This document shows positions 37,184 through 45,455 of a DNA stretch of 64,000 bases, piece by piece. Source of the DNA: Phyllobacterium sophorae (GTDB lineage: Bacteria > Pseudomonadota > Alphaproteobacteria > Rhizobiales > Rhizobiaceae); NCBI RefSeq assembly GCF_003010965.1, contig NZ_PGGM01000013.1:1-64000 (forward strand), given 5' to 3'. The position numbers and the translations under genes are program-made. Position 1 is the first letter of the stretch; the number at the start of each line of letters is the position of its first letter. Under the pieces are notes generated by a model. The model searched no databases. It was given only the letters and a program-made list of their open reading frames with translations, and was not told the DNA's origin.

Positions 37184-39870
37184 TGATCGAGGTCAAGGGA
37201 ACCAAATCGGCCAAACCGGATACCGAGGAATCCTTCGAGCGGTATGTCTTCAAGAATCAGGACAAACGGTCGGCAGCGCCGCTTTTCTTCACGGTCTTTC
37301 TGACCGGGCTTGCACTCTATCTGAAGAGTGCTTTCCCGCGTTTGGGCAATGCTGTGCCCGAGGAGGACGCCAAACAAAAGCCGTCAGACGATCAAACCGG
37401 CTCGCCCGAGGTATTTCAGGTGTTGGCGCGGGACCCGTCCGCCGAAGTCGGTGAAGAAACGAGGCAGGAAAAAGCAGCAACGGGCTCCGGCGAGCAACTG
37501 CTCGTTTCCCGGAAGCCGGATGGCTATGCGCTCACTGATTCGCCAGCATTCAACTTTCAAGACCTCAATCTTCCAGCGTCGGCCCTGCTGCGAAATTTCG
37601 GCGGCATGTCTTTTACGTTCCACGCGGCAAATGACAATGCCTGGGCTGGCGGCAAGGTCGCAAATTTTGGCGCGGCAAGGGGCGGCGGTGCCAACGCACC
37701 AGCGCTTCCGGACAGTAGTAGCGCACCGAACGAAAATGTCGAAGATGACGATACCGGCGAAGACACCGGCAACGTCAAGACCGTCAATCGCGCACCGCGG
37801 ACCAGCGGCCCGGTCTATTTGCATGATGTCTATGGCTGCGCCATCGCATTGATCGGACTTTCCGATCTGCTGCGCGGCGCCACCGATCCCGATGGCGATC
37901 CTCTTCTTGTCCAGAACATCACTGTTTCATCGGGAACGCTGGTGCAGACCGCCGGCGGGTGGAACTTCGATGCGCAAGCACTTGGACCTGTAACGATCAC
38001 CTATCGGATCACCGACGGCGAATTCTCCGTGGTCCAGACCGCGCAGTTCTCTGTGCTCAGAAATCCGCCGCTCATTGGCACCGCCGGTGACGATCTGCTG
38101 GTTGGCACCGAATGCGCCGACGATATCGATGGACGTGAGGGGAATGACAATATCGACAGCCGCAGCGGCAGCGACACGGTAAATGGCGGTGACGGAGACG
38201 ACCACATCGTCGCCGGTAGCGGCAATGACATCATCATGGCCGGAGCAGGTGATGACATCGTTCTTGGCGGCTTGGGTGACGACCAGATTTGGGGCGGAAG
38301 TGGCAATGACCGCCTGTTTGGCGATGAAGGCCGTGATACGATTTCAGGGGAAAGCGGTAACGACGCCATCAGTGGCGGCGCTGGTGATGACCTGCTGTTT
38401 GGCGGCGAAGGCGACGATACCGTGGCTGGCGATCTGGGCAATGACCGGATCCACGGCAATGAAGGAAATGACAAGCTCGACGGCGGCGGCGGTGACGACA
38501 TCGTGCTTGGACAGGCGGGGATCGACATTGTCGACGGCGGTTCGGGGAACGATTTCCTCGCCGGGGGGGACGGCGAAGATGTGGTGAATGGCGGTGAGGG
38601 AACGGACATTGTTGCGGGCGACGCGGATCAGGCGGCTGACCGTTATGATGGCGGCAGCCAAACCGACACGCTCGATTATTCGGCAGTATTGCACGGCACG
38701 ACCATAGATCTCGAGGCCGGTACCGCGAACGGCACGGAAATCGGACACGATACGATTTCGAGCTTTGAAATTCTTATGGCCGGGGCGGGCAATGACGAGG
38801 TTCAGGGTAGTGCCGAGGATGAGGAGATCCACGGCAACAGCGGCGATGATCTGATCGCGGGTGCTGGCGGCGATGACAGCCTGTTCGGTGGCGAGGGCAG
38901 TGATCATCTGTCGGGCGGCGATGATGCAGACACGGTTGAGGGCGGCGCCGGAAGCGACACCGTCGTCGGGGACCTTGATCAGGCCACCGACAGTTATGAT
39001 GGCGGCGCAGGCATCGATACACTTGACTATTCAGCAGCCCTCATGGCGGTCGTCATCGACCTTGTTGCCGCAAACGCAAGCGGTGACGAGATCGGCAGCG
39101 ACAGCATTACCAATTTCGAGGTGATCAAGACCGGCGCGGGGGCCGATGAAATTATCGGCAGTGGCGGCAACGACACGCTGGTCGGCAGCGGGGGAGACGA
39201 CATTATCACCGGTGGAGGCGGCGCGGATACCCTGTTGGGCGATGCCGGCAACGACGTGATGAGTGATGGCCTCGGCGCGGATGCGGTGCTTGCCGGGGCT
39301 GGTGACGATGTCGTTCATGCCGCGGCCGACATGGCCGATGATTGTTATGAGGGTGATACAGGCTTCGATACGCTCGACTATTCGCAATCGGCGCATGGCG
39401 TTCTCATCGACCTCAATACCGGTGCAGCGACGGGATTCGATATCGGCCAGGACATCGTTGACGGCTTCGAAAAAGTCGTCTGCGGAGATGGTGCCGACAA
39501 GATCACGGCCGGAGCGGAGGCGGTGGTCGTGCAGGGTGGAGGCGGGGCTGACACCTTCGAATTCCAGATTCCGGCCGGAAGCTCCGGCGCCGAGGTCATT
39601 CACCAGATCCTTGATTTCATGGTCGGCGACCGGATCGAGATGTCGAAATACCGGATATTCGAAGAAGTGATCGACACCCTGGAAGACCGGTTCGAAGATG
39701 TCTACGGCGATCAGGAGAGCGCCGAAGCGCTCCCTATCCGGGTACGCCATGAGGGAACGGACGAGCTGAAGAAAACACTGATCGAGGTCGATATGGATCA
39801 GGATCAACACTACGAAATGACCATCAACCTGACCGGGCATCACGTGCTGATGATCGTCGAGAACGCTTGA
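37180..39870 (+). CDS. RTX calcium-binding protein with N-terminal membrane segment
   Basis: An 896-residue protein encoded between the secretion ATPase and adaptor genes. A hydrophobic stretch at about residues 32-48, bracketed by basic residues, looks like a membrane anchor; such a segment is unusual in RTX substrates. A low-complexity region (60-200) and a cadherin-like beta domain (about 215-290, with TDPDGDPLL) follow. GGxGxDxxx repeats run from about 302 to 717, and a serralysin-like RTX C-terminus has DRIEMSKY near 830. It may be a second exported substrate, a surface-retained partner, or a membrane-bound component of the exporter. Its start overlaps the ATPase stop. Confidence 0.85.
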   Translation: MMIEVKGTKSAKPDTEESFERYVFKNQDKRSAAPLFFTVFLTGLALYLKSAFPRLGNAVPEEDAKQKPSDDQTGSPEVFQVLARDPSAEVGEETRQEKAATGSGEQLLVSRKPDGYALTDSPAFNFQDLNLPASALLRNFGGMSFTFHAANDNAWAGGKVANFGAARGGGANAPALPDSSSAPNENVEDDDTGEDTGNVKTVNRAPRTSGPVYLHDVYGCAIALIGLSDLLRGATDPDGDPLLVQNITVSSGTLVQTAGGWNFDAQALGPVTITYRITDGEFSVVQTAQFSVLRNPPLIGTAGDDLLVGTECADDIDGREGNDNIDSRSGSDTVNGGDGDDHIVAGSGNDIIMAGAGDDIVLGGLGDDQIWGGSGNDRLFGDEGRDTISGESGNDAISGGAGDDLLFGGEGDDTVAGDLGNDRIHGNEGNDKLDGGGGDDIVLGQAGIDIVDGGSGNDFLAGGDGEDVVNGGEGTDIVAGDADQAADRYDGGSQTDTLDYSAVLHGTTIDLEAGTANGTEIGHDTISSFEILMAGAGNDEVQGSAEDEEIHGNSGDDLIAGAGGDDSLFGGEGSDHLSGGDDADTVEGGAGSDTVVGDLDQATDSYDGGAGIDTLDYSAALMAVVIDLVAANASGDEIGSDSITNFEVIKTGAGADEIIGSGGNDTLVGSGGDDIITGGGGADTLLGDAGNDVMSDGLGADAVLAGAGDDVVHAAADMADDCYEGDTGFDTLDYSQSAHGVLIDLNTGAATGFDIGQDIVDGFEKVVCGDGADKITAGAEAVVVQGGGGADTFEFQIPAGSSGAEVIHQILDFMVGDRIEMSKYRIFEEVIDTLEDRFEDVYGDQESAEALPIRVRHEGTDELKKTLIEVDMDQDQHYEMTINLTGHHVLMIVENA

Positions 39871-39889
39871 GTAAGAATGGGAGTGAGAA

Positions 39890-41224
39890 ATGTTCGGCCG
39901 AAATCAAAAAAATGAACGCTCGCCGTTATCCGTAGAGACGGATAGTTCCTTCCCGGTTGCTACCCGCGTTTTCGCTGGCGTTACGCTTGGTGTGTTCCTG
40001 TTCGTTGGTGCCGGCGGGTGGGCGGCAACTGCACAGCTCACGGGGGCGGTGATCGCACCGGGCATGGTCAAGGTCGATCAGAACATGAAGTCGATCCAGC
40101 ATCGCGATGGCGGCATCGTCAGCGAGATTGCCGTGAAGGAGGGGGATTTCGTCGAGAAAGGCCAGATCATGTTGCGGCTCGATGATGCGCAGACACGGGC
40201 AGAGCTTTCGATTGTCCGCACACAGCTTGTGGAGTTGATGGCAAGGCAGGCCCGCTTGATGGCCGAACGTGACAACCTTGATGCGATTATTCTCTCGCCG
40301 GAACTCGCGCCACGGCTTGACGATTTTCAGCATGTGTTCTTTGGCGAAAACCGCCTCTTTGAAGGCAACCGCCAGAATCGCCAGAGCCAGAAGGGACAGC
40401 TGGAACTCGGCATCGATCAGCTCGGCGAAGAGATCAGGGGACTTGAGTCGCAGCGCAATTCGAAGGTCGATGAGATCGCCCTCGTCAAGGTCGAGCATGA
40501 CAAGATCAAGGGTCTGACCGACAAACGATTGATCGAGACTTCACGCAAATACATTATCGATCGTGAGATGGCGAAACTTGTCGGTGAGAAGGGCGAGGTC
40601 GAGGCAAGTATTGCCCGCGCAAAAGCCAAGATGAGTGAAATTCGCATCCAGATCATTGCGATCGATGAAACCGCGCGTACGGAAGCGCAGCGCGAACTGA
40701 GTTCCATTGAACCGAAGCTCTCCGAGCTGAGGGAGCGCCGCGTGGCGATCGAAGACCGTCTGGCTCGCACGGACATCCGCGCCCCCCTGTCGGGGACCGT
40801 CAACGAACTTGCGATCCACACGATCGGCGGGGTCATTTCACCGGCGGAAAAACTGGTGACGCTCGTGCCTGCCGATGCGGCTTTGAAGATCGAGGCCAAA
40901 TTATCGCCGACGGACATAGACCAGGTTTTCGTCGGACAGCCGGCCAAGCTGCGCTTCTCGGCATTTAACCAGCGCACCACTCCCGAGTTGCATGGCAGCG
41001 TCGCTTATGTGTCTGCGGCGACCAGCAGCGATCCTTCCAGCGGTCAGGTCTATTATCTCGCTGACGTTGTTGTGCCTGCCGATGAACTCGAAAAGCTTGG
41101 TGACGCCAAGCTGCTTCCGGGGATGCCGGTCGAGGTGTTCGTATCCACCGAGGAACGTACAGCGATGTCATTCCTCTCCAAGCCGCTTGCCGATCAGTTC
41201 AATCGGGCATTCCGGGAACAATGA
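39890..41224 (+). CDS. HlyD-family type I secretion adaptor
   Basis: A 444-residue periplasmic adaptor (membrane fusion protein). It has an N-terminal transmembrane helix at about residues 22-46, a lipoyl-like beta region (MKSIQHRDGGIVSEIAVKEG), a long coiled coil (about 95-290) that would meet an outer-membrane TolC channel, and a C-terminal beta-barrel with RAPLSGTVNELAIHTIGGV. It completes the inner-membrane part of the exporter with the PrtD-type ATPase. No TolC gene is present in the window. Confidence 0.95.
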   Translation: MFGRNQKNERSPLSVETDSSFPVATRVFAGVTLGVFLFVGAGGWAATAQLTGAVIAPGMVKVDQNMKSIQHRDGGIVSEIAVKEGDFVEKGQIMLRLDDAQTRAELSIVRTQLVELMARQARLMAERDNLDAIILSPELAPRLDDFQHVFFGENRLFEGNRQNRQSQKGQLELGIDQLGEEIRGLESQRNSKVDEIALVKVEHDKIKGLTDKRLIETSRKYIIDREMAKLVGEKGEVEASIARAKAKMSEIRIQIIAIDETARTEAQRELSSIEPKLSELRERRVAIEDRLARTDIRAPLSGTVNELAIHTIGGVISPAEKLVTLVPADAALKIEAKLSPTDIDQVFVGQPAKLRFSAFNQRTTPELHGSVAYVSAATSSDPSSGQVYYLADVVVPADELEKLGDAKLLPGMPVEVFVSTEERTAMSFLSKPLADQFNRAFREQ

Positions 41225-41472
41225 TCCGTTCTTGCCGGCACTTCAGCTTGGCTGTACATGCCAACCGGCATGACGACTCCATTCAGATGAAACTCGCTCG
41301 CATCTGAAAAGGATTTGCGGGGTGACGCCAAGTGCAATTGCGGTGCCGGCGCCCCGGAATAGTGGAGATTCGAACACGAATCTCCGCAAAAGAGGTGAGA
41401 CATAAAGTCATATTTGCCTAACTTATTGAATTTTACCATGAAAATTACCTCGGAGAGTCTAAGGTCTGCGCC
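41225..41472. other. intergenic region after adaptor gene
   Basis: No gene is recognised between the adaptor stop and the atp promoter. It holds a perfect 9-bp hairpin at 41364-41385 (GGAGATTCG, loop AACA, CGAATCTCC) without a T-run and a shorter palindrome near 41257-41272 (CATGCC-AACC-GGCATG). Either could mark the end of the secretion transcript. The first hairpin superficially resembles a tRNA T-arm but has no acceptor stem or CCA end. Confidence 0.4.
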
Positions 41473-41501
41473 TTGACTAGCGGGGATCGTAACAATATGT
41501 T
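41473..41501 (+). promoter_or_regulatory. predicted promoter of the Fo ATP synthase operon
   Basis: TTGACT (41473-41478) and TATGTT (41496-41501) are separated by 17 bp, a good sigma-70-type promoter. It lies 51 bp before the atpI start and is the best-matching promoter between the secretion locus and the atp genes. Confidence 0.55.
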
Positions 41502-41552
41502 GCGCGCGACTTCGAAGCGGGGGTGAAGCCTCGCATTCAGCGTGTAAAGGAC

Positions 41553-41969
41553 ATGCCATTGGCCACGGGGAAAGATCCCGACAAGTCAGGTTCTGTCGAC
41601 AAGGCGCAGGGTGCTGGGAAGATACTGACTTCGGACGAGCTGGAAAGCCGCCGCCGTTCTCTGGAAGCAAAGCTTGCTTCCAAGGGCGCTGGCACGAAAG
41701 CCAGCTCGGAAGGCAAGGGGACGGAAACCGCCTCCGGTGTCGCGCAGGCCATGAAGCTGTCGAGCGAGTTTATCGCGGGCGTTCTGGTTGGTGCGGGGTT
41801 GGGCTGGTTAGCTGACCGATTTTTGGGTACTTCACCTTGGGGGCTTATCATTCTGCTCCTCCTTGGTTTTTGTGCTGGAACGCTCAATATCCTGCGCTCT
41901 GCGGGACGTGTGGCGGAAAACCGTGGTCTGACGTCTGTTAAAGATGCAGATCGCGACAAACCGGAATAA
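41553..41969 (+). CDS. atpI: ATP synthase protein I
   Basis: Assembly factor for the Fo c-ring in many bacteria. Of about 138 residues, the first 60 are hydrophilic and lysine/serine-rich; two helices follow, containing the family segment [23 protein letters not shown]. The start is uncertain: ATG 41553 lies only 1 nt from AAAGGA, while TTG 41559 has ideal spacing, and a GTG at 41523 is also in frame. It is the first gene of the Fo operon. Confidence 0.85.
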   Translation: MPLATGKDPDKSGSVDKAQGAGKILTSDELESRRRSLEAKLASKGAGTKASSEGKGTETASGVAQAMKLSSEFIAGVLVGAGLGWLADRFLGTSPWGLIILLLLGFCAGTLNILRSAGRVAENRGLTSVKDADRDKPE

Positions 41970-42019
41970 GTCTTGGCGGCAAATGCCGTCACGAATGGAA
42001 CGAGATAGACGAGGTTAGA

Positions 42020-42772
42020 GTGTCCAACGATCCGATTCATCAATTCCACATCGCGCAATGGGTTCCCCTGCATGTGGGCGGTGTTGATCTGTCCTTTACC
42101 AACTCGTCAGCCTTCATGGTTGCAACGGTTGGCGTAGCTTCGGCATTTCTCTATCTGACCTCGTCCAATCGCGGCCTTATCCCGACTCGCCTGCAGTCGG
42201 TTTCCGAGATGGCCTATGAGTTCGTCGCATCAACCTTGCGCGAATCGGCCGGCAGTGCCGGGATGAAGTTCTTTCCTTTCGTGTTCTCGCTGTTCATGTT
42301 CGTGCTTGTCGCCAACATGCTCGGCATGTTCCCCTACTTCTTTACGGTTACCAGCCAGATCATCGTCACCTTTGCCCTAGCGGTTTTGGTCATAGGAACG
42401 GTGCTTGCTTATGGCTTCGCCAAGCACGGCTTCAAATTTCTCGGTGTTTTCGTGCCGTCTGGCGTTCCCGCGCCGCTGCTGCTGCTTGTGGTGCCGATTG
42501 AAATCATCTCGTTCCTTTCTCGTCCGATCAGCCTTTCAGTTCGTCTCTTCGCCAACATGCTGGCTGGTCACATCACGCTGAAAGTCTTTGCAGGTTTCGT
42601 TGCTTCACTGAGCGCGCTGGGCGCTATCGGTGTCGGCGGCGCGATCCTGCCGCTCGCCATGACGGTCGCGCTGACCGGCCTCGAGTTCCTGGTGGCTTTC
42701 CTTCAGGCCTACGTCTTCACGGTACTGACCTGCATGTACCTGAATGACGCGGTGCATCCCGGCGGTCACTAA
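42020..42772 (+). CDS. atpB: ATP synthase Fo subunit a
   Basis: A 250-residue membrane subunit forming the proton half-channels. It is polytopic, with the conserved essential Arg in the late helix segment [12 protein letters not shown] (residue about 175). GTG start with GAGG 5 nt upstream. The Fo genes here form a separate operon from the F1 genes (not present in the window), as is normal for alphaproteobacteria. Confidence 0.96.
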   Translation: MSNDPIHQFHIAQWVPLHVGGVDLSFTNSSAFMVATVGVASAFLYLTSSNRGLIPTRLQSVSEMAYEFVASTLRESAGSAGMKFFPFVFSLFMFVLVANMLGMFPYFFTVTSQIIVTFALAVLVIGTVLAYGFAKHGFKFLGVFVPSGVPAPLLLLVVPIEIISFLSRPISLSVRLFANMLAGHITLKVFAGFVASLSALGAIGVGGAILPLAMTVALTGLEFLVAFLQAYVFTVLTCMYLNDAVHPGGH

Positions 42773-42785
42773 CCAAGAATTGGGT

Positions 42786-42815
42786 CGTGACCGGGCTTCG
42801 GTGAAGACGGTCACG
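42786..42815 (+). promoter_or_regulatory. intercistronic hairpin between atpB and atpE
   Basis: A perfect 8-bp inverted repeat, CGTGACCG (42786-42793) and CGGTCACG (42808-42815), encloses a CUUCGG tetraloop-type core. It lies 75 bp before atpE, where it could act as an RNA processing or stability element supporting the high c-subunit stoichiometry. Confidence 0.5.
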
Positions 42816-42890
42816 GTTCAGCAAACGTCACCGGCGGGTTTCCGCCAAATGCAAATCTATCAATAACGATTCTATCCAAAGGAGTTTAAT

Positions 42891-43118
42891 ATGGATCCGG
42901 TAGCAGCAAAGTACATCGGTGCGGGCCTCGCTTGTTTTGGTATGGCCGGTACGGCCCTCGGCCTTGGCAATATTTTCGGAAGCTATCTCTCCGGTGCGTT
43001 GCGCAACCCTTCAGCAGCTGACGGCCAGTTCGGCCGCCTGGTATTCGGCTTCGCCGTTACCGAAGCTTTGGGCATCTTCTCGCTGCTCATCGCTCTTCTG
43101 CTTCTCTTCGCTGTTTAA
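42891..43118 (+). CDS. atpE: ATP synthase Fo subunit c
   Basis: A 75-residue two-helix proteolipid of the proton-driven c-ring. The polar loop is near [10 protein letters not shown] and the essential carboxylate is Glu in the second helix ([13 protein letters not shown]). No sodium-ligand signature is apparent, so it is predicted to be proton-coupled. AAAGGAG lies just upstream, the strongest ribosome site in the operon, as expected for the most abundant subunit. Confidence 0.97.
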   Translation: MDPVAAKYIGAGLACFGMAGTALGLGNIFGSYLSGALRNPSAADGQFGRLVFGFAVTEALGIFSLLIALLLLFAV

Positions 43119-43134
43119 TTCAAAGAACAGCTAA

Positions 43135-43161
43135 TACTGGCTGCGCCTTGCGCGGCCGGTA
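43135..43161 (+). promoter_or_regulatory. hairpin after atpE
   Basis: A 12-bp stem with two wobble pairs (43135-43146 with 43150-43161) and a 3-nt loop starts 17 bp after the atpE stop. The absence of a T-run suggests partial termination or protection of the atpE mRNA 3' end, lowering expression of the b' and b genes relative to c. Confidence 0.5.
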
Positions 43162-43193
43162 TATCGTTTAAAGACTACTCAAGGGGACAACGC

Positions 43194-43841
43194 ATGTTTG
43201 TGTCATCGGCCCATGCCGCATCCACAACGGAAACAATCGTCGCTCAGAGCGAAACGCCCGCGCATACCGAAACGGTAGCTCCGGGGACGACGCCTGACGC
43301 TCACGCCGCCGAGACTCATACCGAAACCGGTGTGGCTCACGAAAAGGCCGTTTTCCCGCCCTTTGACTCCAGCCATTTTGCATCGCAGATCCTTTGGCTG
43401 GCCCTGACATTCGCCGTCTTTTACCTGTTTCTGTCGCGTGTGGTTCTGCCGCGCATCGGCGGTATCATCGAGACACGCCGTGATCGTATCGCCACCGATA
43501 TTGACCAGGCTGCCCGCATGAAGCAGGAGTCGGACGATGCGCTTGCTGCTTACGAGCAGGATCTCGCTGACGCCAAGAAAAAGGCTGGGAGTATTGCCCA
43601 GACGGCCCACGACGAAGCCAAGGCCAAGTCCGATGCCGAACAGGCAAAAATTTCGGCGGAGCTGGAAAAGAAGCTGAGCGACGCGGAAGCCAGCATTTCC
43701 GCCATCAAGGACAAGGCAATGAAGGAAGTCGGCACGATTGCCGAGGACACCGCTGCCGAGATCGTCAAGAAAATCGTTGGCGGAACTGTCGACAAGGCAA
43801 GCATTTCCGCTGCCGTCAAAGCCGTGCGTAGCCGCGCCTAA
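43194..43841 (+). CDS. atpF2: ATP synthase Fo subunit b'
   Basis: A 215-residue peripheral stalk subunit. An Ala/Thr/Glu-rich N-terminal extension (to about residue 58) precedes one transmembrane helix (about 63-82, [20 protein letters not shown]) and a long charged coiled coil. Paired b' and b genes are characteristic of alphaproteobacteria and photosynthetic bacteria, which build heterodimeric stalks. AAGGGG precedes the ATG. Confidence 0.93.
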   Translation: MFVSSAHAASTTETIVAQSETPAHTETVAPGTTPDAHAAETHTETGVAHEKAVFPPFDSSHFASQILWLALTFAVFYLFLSRVVLPRIGGIIETRRDRIATDIDQAARMKQESDDALAAYEQDLADAKKKAGSIAQTAHDEAKAKSDAEQAKISAELEKKLSDAEASISAIKDKAMKEVGTIAEDTAAEIVKKIVGGTVDKASISAAVKAVRSRA

Positions 43842-43951
43842 TTGCTGAAAACCGAAATCCGGTCTTTGAAGAAATTATGCGCAAACTATTAGATTCTACT
43901 GCAACCTCGATGCGTCCTTTTGGGCGCATGGCGCAGTAAGGGAGAACTACT

Positions 43952-44437
43952 ATGGAATTGGACGCAACATTCTACGCCCTGGTCGGTCTCGTCATCTTCC
44001 TCGCACTGGTTGTCTATCTGAAAGTTCCGGGCGTCGTCGGCAAATCGCTCGATGCCCGTGCTGACCGTATCCGCGACGAGCTTGAAGAGGCACGCCGCCT
44101 GCGTGAGGAAGCACAATCCCTGCTTGCAGAATACCAGCGCAAGCGCAAGGAAGCCGAGAAAGAGGCCACCGAGATCGTTGCCATAGCGCAGCGTGAAGCC
44201 CATGGCATGCTCGAGGAAGCCAAGAAGAAGACCGAGGAATATGTTGCCCGCCGCAACAGGCTCGCCGAGCAGAAGATCGCTCAGGCCGAGGTCGAGGCAG
44301 TCAACGAAGTTCGCGCGTCGGCAGTCGATATCGCTGTCGCCGCTGCCAGCCGTATCCTCGCAGACAAAGTCGATGCCAAGACATCGGCTGATCTCTTCAA
44401 GTCATCGCTGACTGAAGTGAAATCCCGCCTCAACTAA
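43952..44437 (+). CDS. atpF: ATP synthase Fo subunit b
   Basis: A 161-residue peripheral stalk subunit: an N-terminal transmembrane helix (about residues 4-22), then a highly charged coiled coil with RADRIRDELEEARRLREEA. It pairs with b' to link Fo to F1. A strong AAGGGAG site lies before the ATG, and a good terminator follows 24 bp after the stop, so it is the operon's last gene. Confidence 0.95.
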   Translation: MELDATFYALVGLVIFLALVVYLKVPGVVGKSLDARADRIRDELEEARRLREEAQSLLAEYQRKRKEAEKEATEIVAIAQREAHGMLEEAKKKTEEYVARRNRLAEQKIAQAEVEAVNEVRASAVDIAVAAASRILADKVDAKTSADLFKSSLTEVKSRLN

Positions 44438-44461
44438 GAACGGGAATAATCAAGTTGCATG

Positions 44462-44489
44462 AAGCCGCCGCAAGGCGGCTTTCTTTTTT
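44462..44489 (+). terminator. Rho-independent terminator of the Fo operon
   Basis: A perfect 8-bp stem, AAGCCGCC (44462-44469) and GGCGGCTT (44474-44481), has a GCAA (GNRA) tetraloop and is followed by TCTTTTTT. This is the clearest terminator in the window. Confidence 0.9.
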
Positions 44490-44652
44490 GGCGTGTCCCA
44501 GGCTCGAACTGGATAGGCACTGCGTTTTGCTCGCAATTGTTTGATTCTTGCCCGGGAGCCCGCAAATCCTGCTCCAACAACAGCGATTTTGGCCCACAAT
44601 TTTCAACCAATGAGTGAAATTTGAAGGTGATGGGTTGAGATGAGCGCTTTGA

Positions 44653-45312
44653 CTATATCTGGCGGTCTTTGAGCGGCGAAAAGCTGAAGCGATGCAGGCC
44701 TGCGACCGGGCCATGCAGCTCCATCGCATTGCGGTGGAACTCGGTTCCATAGCCGGCATGCGATTCCAAACCATAAAGAGGAAAGTATTGCCCGGTTTGA
44801 GCCATCATCCGGTCGCGAGTGACCTTGGCAAGGATCGACGCCGCAGCGATCGACACCGAACGCTGGTCGCCCTTGATAAGCGCGGTAGCGGGGCAGGGCA
44901 GGCCGGGTGCCACATCGCGCCCGTCAATGAGAGCGTGGCCGGGCAAGATAGCCAAACCGCACACAGCCCGGCGCATAGCCTCAAGTGCAGCTTTCAAAAT
45001 ATCAGTTGCATCGATGGCGGGGGCAGAAACGCTGGCGACAGCGCAGGCAAGCGCTGTATCCGTAATGATATCAAAGAGTTCTTCGCGGCGTTGCGCGGTC
45101 AGGCGCTTTGAATCGTCAAGCCCCTCCGGGATTTTCTTCGGGTTCAAAATCACCGCCGCGGCCACCACCGGACCCGCAAGCGGCCCGCGGCCGGCCTCGT
45201 CGATACCGACGATAAACTCGACGCCGCTGCGCATGAGTTTCCGCTCGCTGGCATAGTCAGGCTTGCCAGGTTCGATGGGAAGAAGCAGAGAATCAGAACG
45301 CGATCGAGTCAT
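44653..45312 (-). CDS. rnhB: ribonuclease HII
   Basis: Cleaves RNA-DNA hybrids and single ribonucleotides in DNA. The 219 residues include the catalytic GIDEAGRG (Asp-Glu), the later ALIDGRD and [14 protein letters not shown] segments. The N-terminal [11 protein letters not shown] resembles alphaproteobacterial homologues and supports ATG 45312. That start codon lies in the loop of a perfect 16-bp inverted repeat, with no good ribosome site, so translation may be structurally controlled. Confidence 0.95.
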   Translation of the reverse strand: MTRSRSDSLLLPIEPGKPDYASERKLMRSGVEFIVGIDEAGRGPLAGPVVAAAVILNPKKIPEGLDDSKRLTAQRREELFDIITDTALACAVASVSAPAIDATDILKAALEAMRRAVCGLAILPGHALIDGRDVAPGLPCPATALIKGDQRSVSIAAASILAKVTRDRMMAQTGQYFPLYGLESHAGYGTEFHRNAMELHGPVAGLHRFSFSPLKDRQI

Positions 45313-45348
45313 GTTGCGACGAAACTCGCATTCGTTCTGATTCTCTGC
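45285..45348. promoter_or_regulatory. perfect 16-bp inverted repeat around the rnhB start
   Basis: GCAGAGAATCAGAACG at 45285-45300 is repeated as its exact reverse complement at 45333-45348, with a 32-bp spacer containing the rnhB ATG (45310-45312). One arm encodes rnhB codons 4-9 and the other lies in the leader. Each arm contains a GANTC site (GAATC/GATTC), the target of the alphaproteobacterial methylase CcrM. It could act as an operator or as an mRNA hairpin gating rnhB translation. Confidence 0.75.
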
Positions 45349-45455
45349 AAGCCCTTAGGTAGCTGATGGGGCGGGGCTACCCAGGGTCACGTCAGGCGGG
45401 ATGGGCATTCGGCCTGACGGAATTGTGCTGGCTGGAGCGGCGCATGTTCGCCGCT

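Noticed and set aside
27109-39870. CRISPR-like or tandem-repeat array in the RTX genes
   Set aside because: The periodicity comes from GGxGxDxxx codons in coding DNA; there are no identical repeats with unique spacers.
41364-41385. Possible tRNA T-arm after the adaptor gene
   Set aside because: It is a simple hairpin; no acceptor stem, anticodon arm or CCA end can be built around it.
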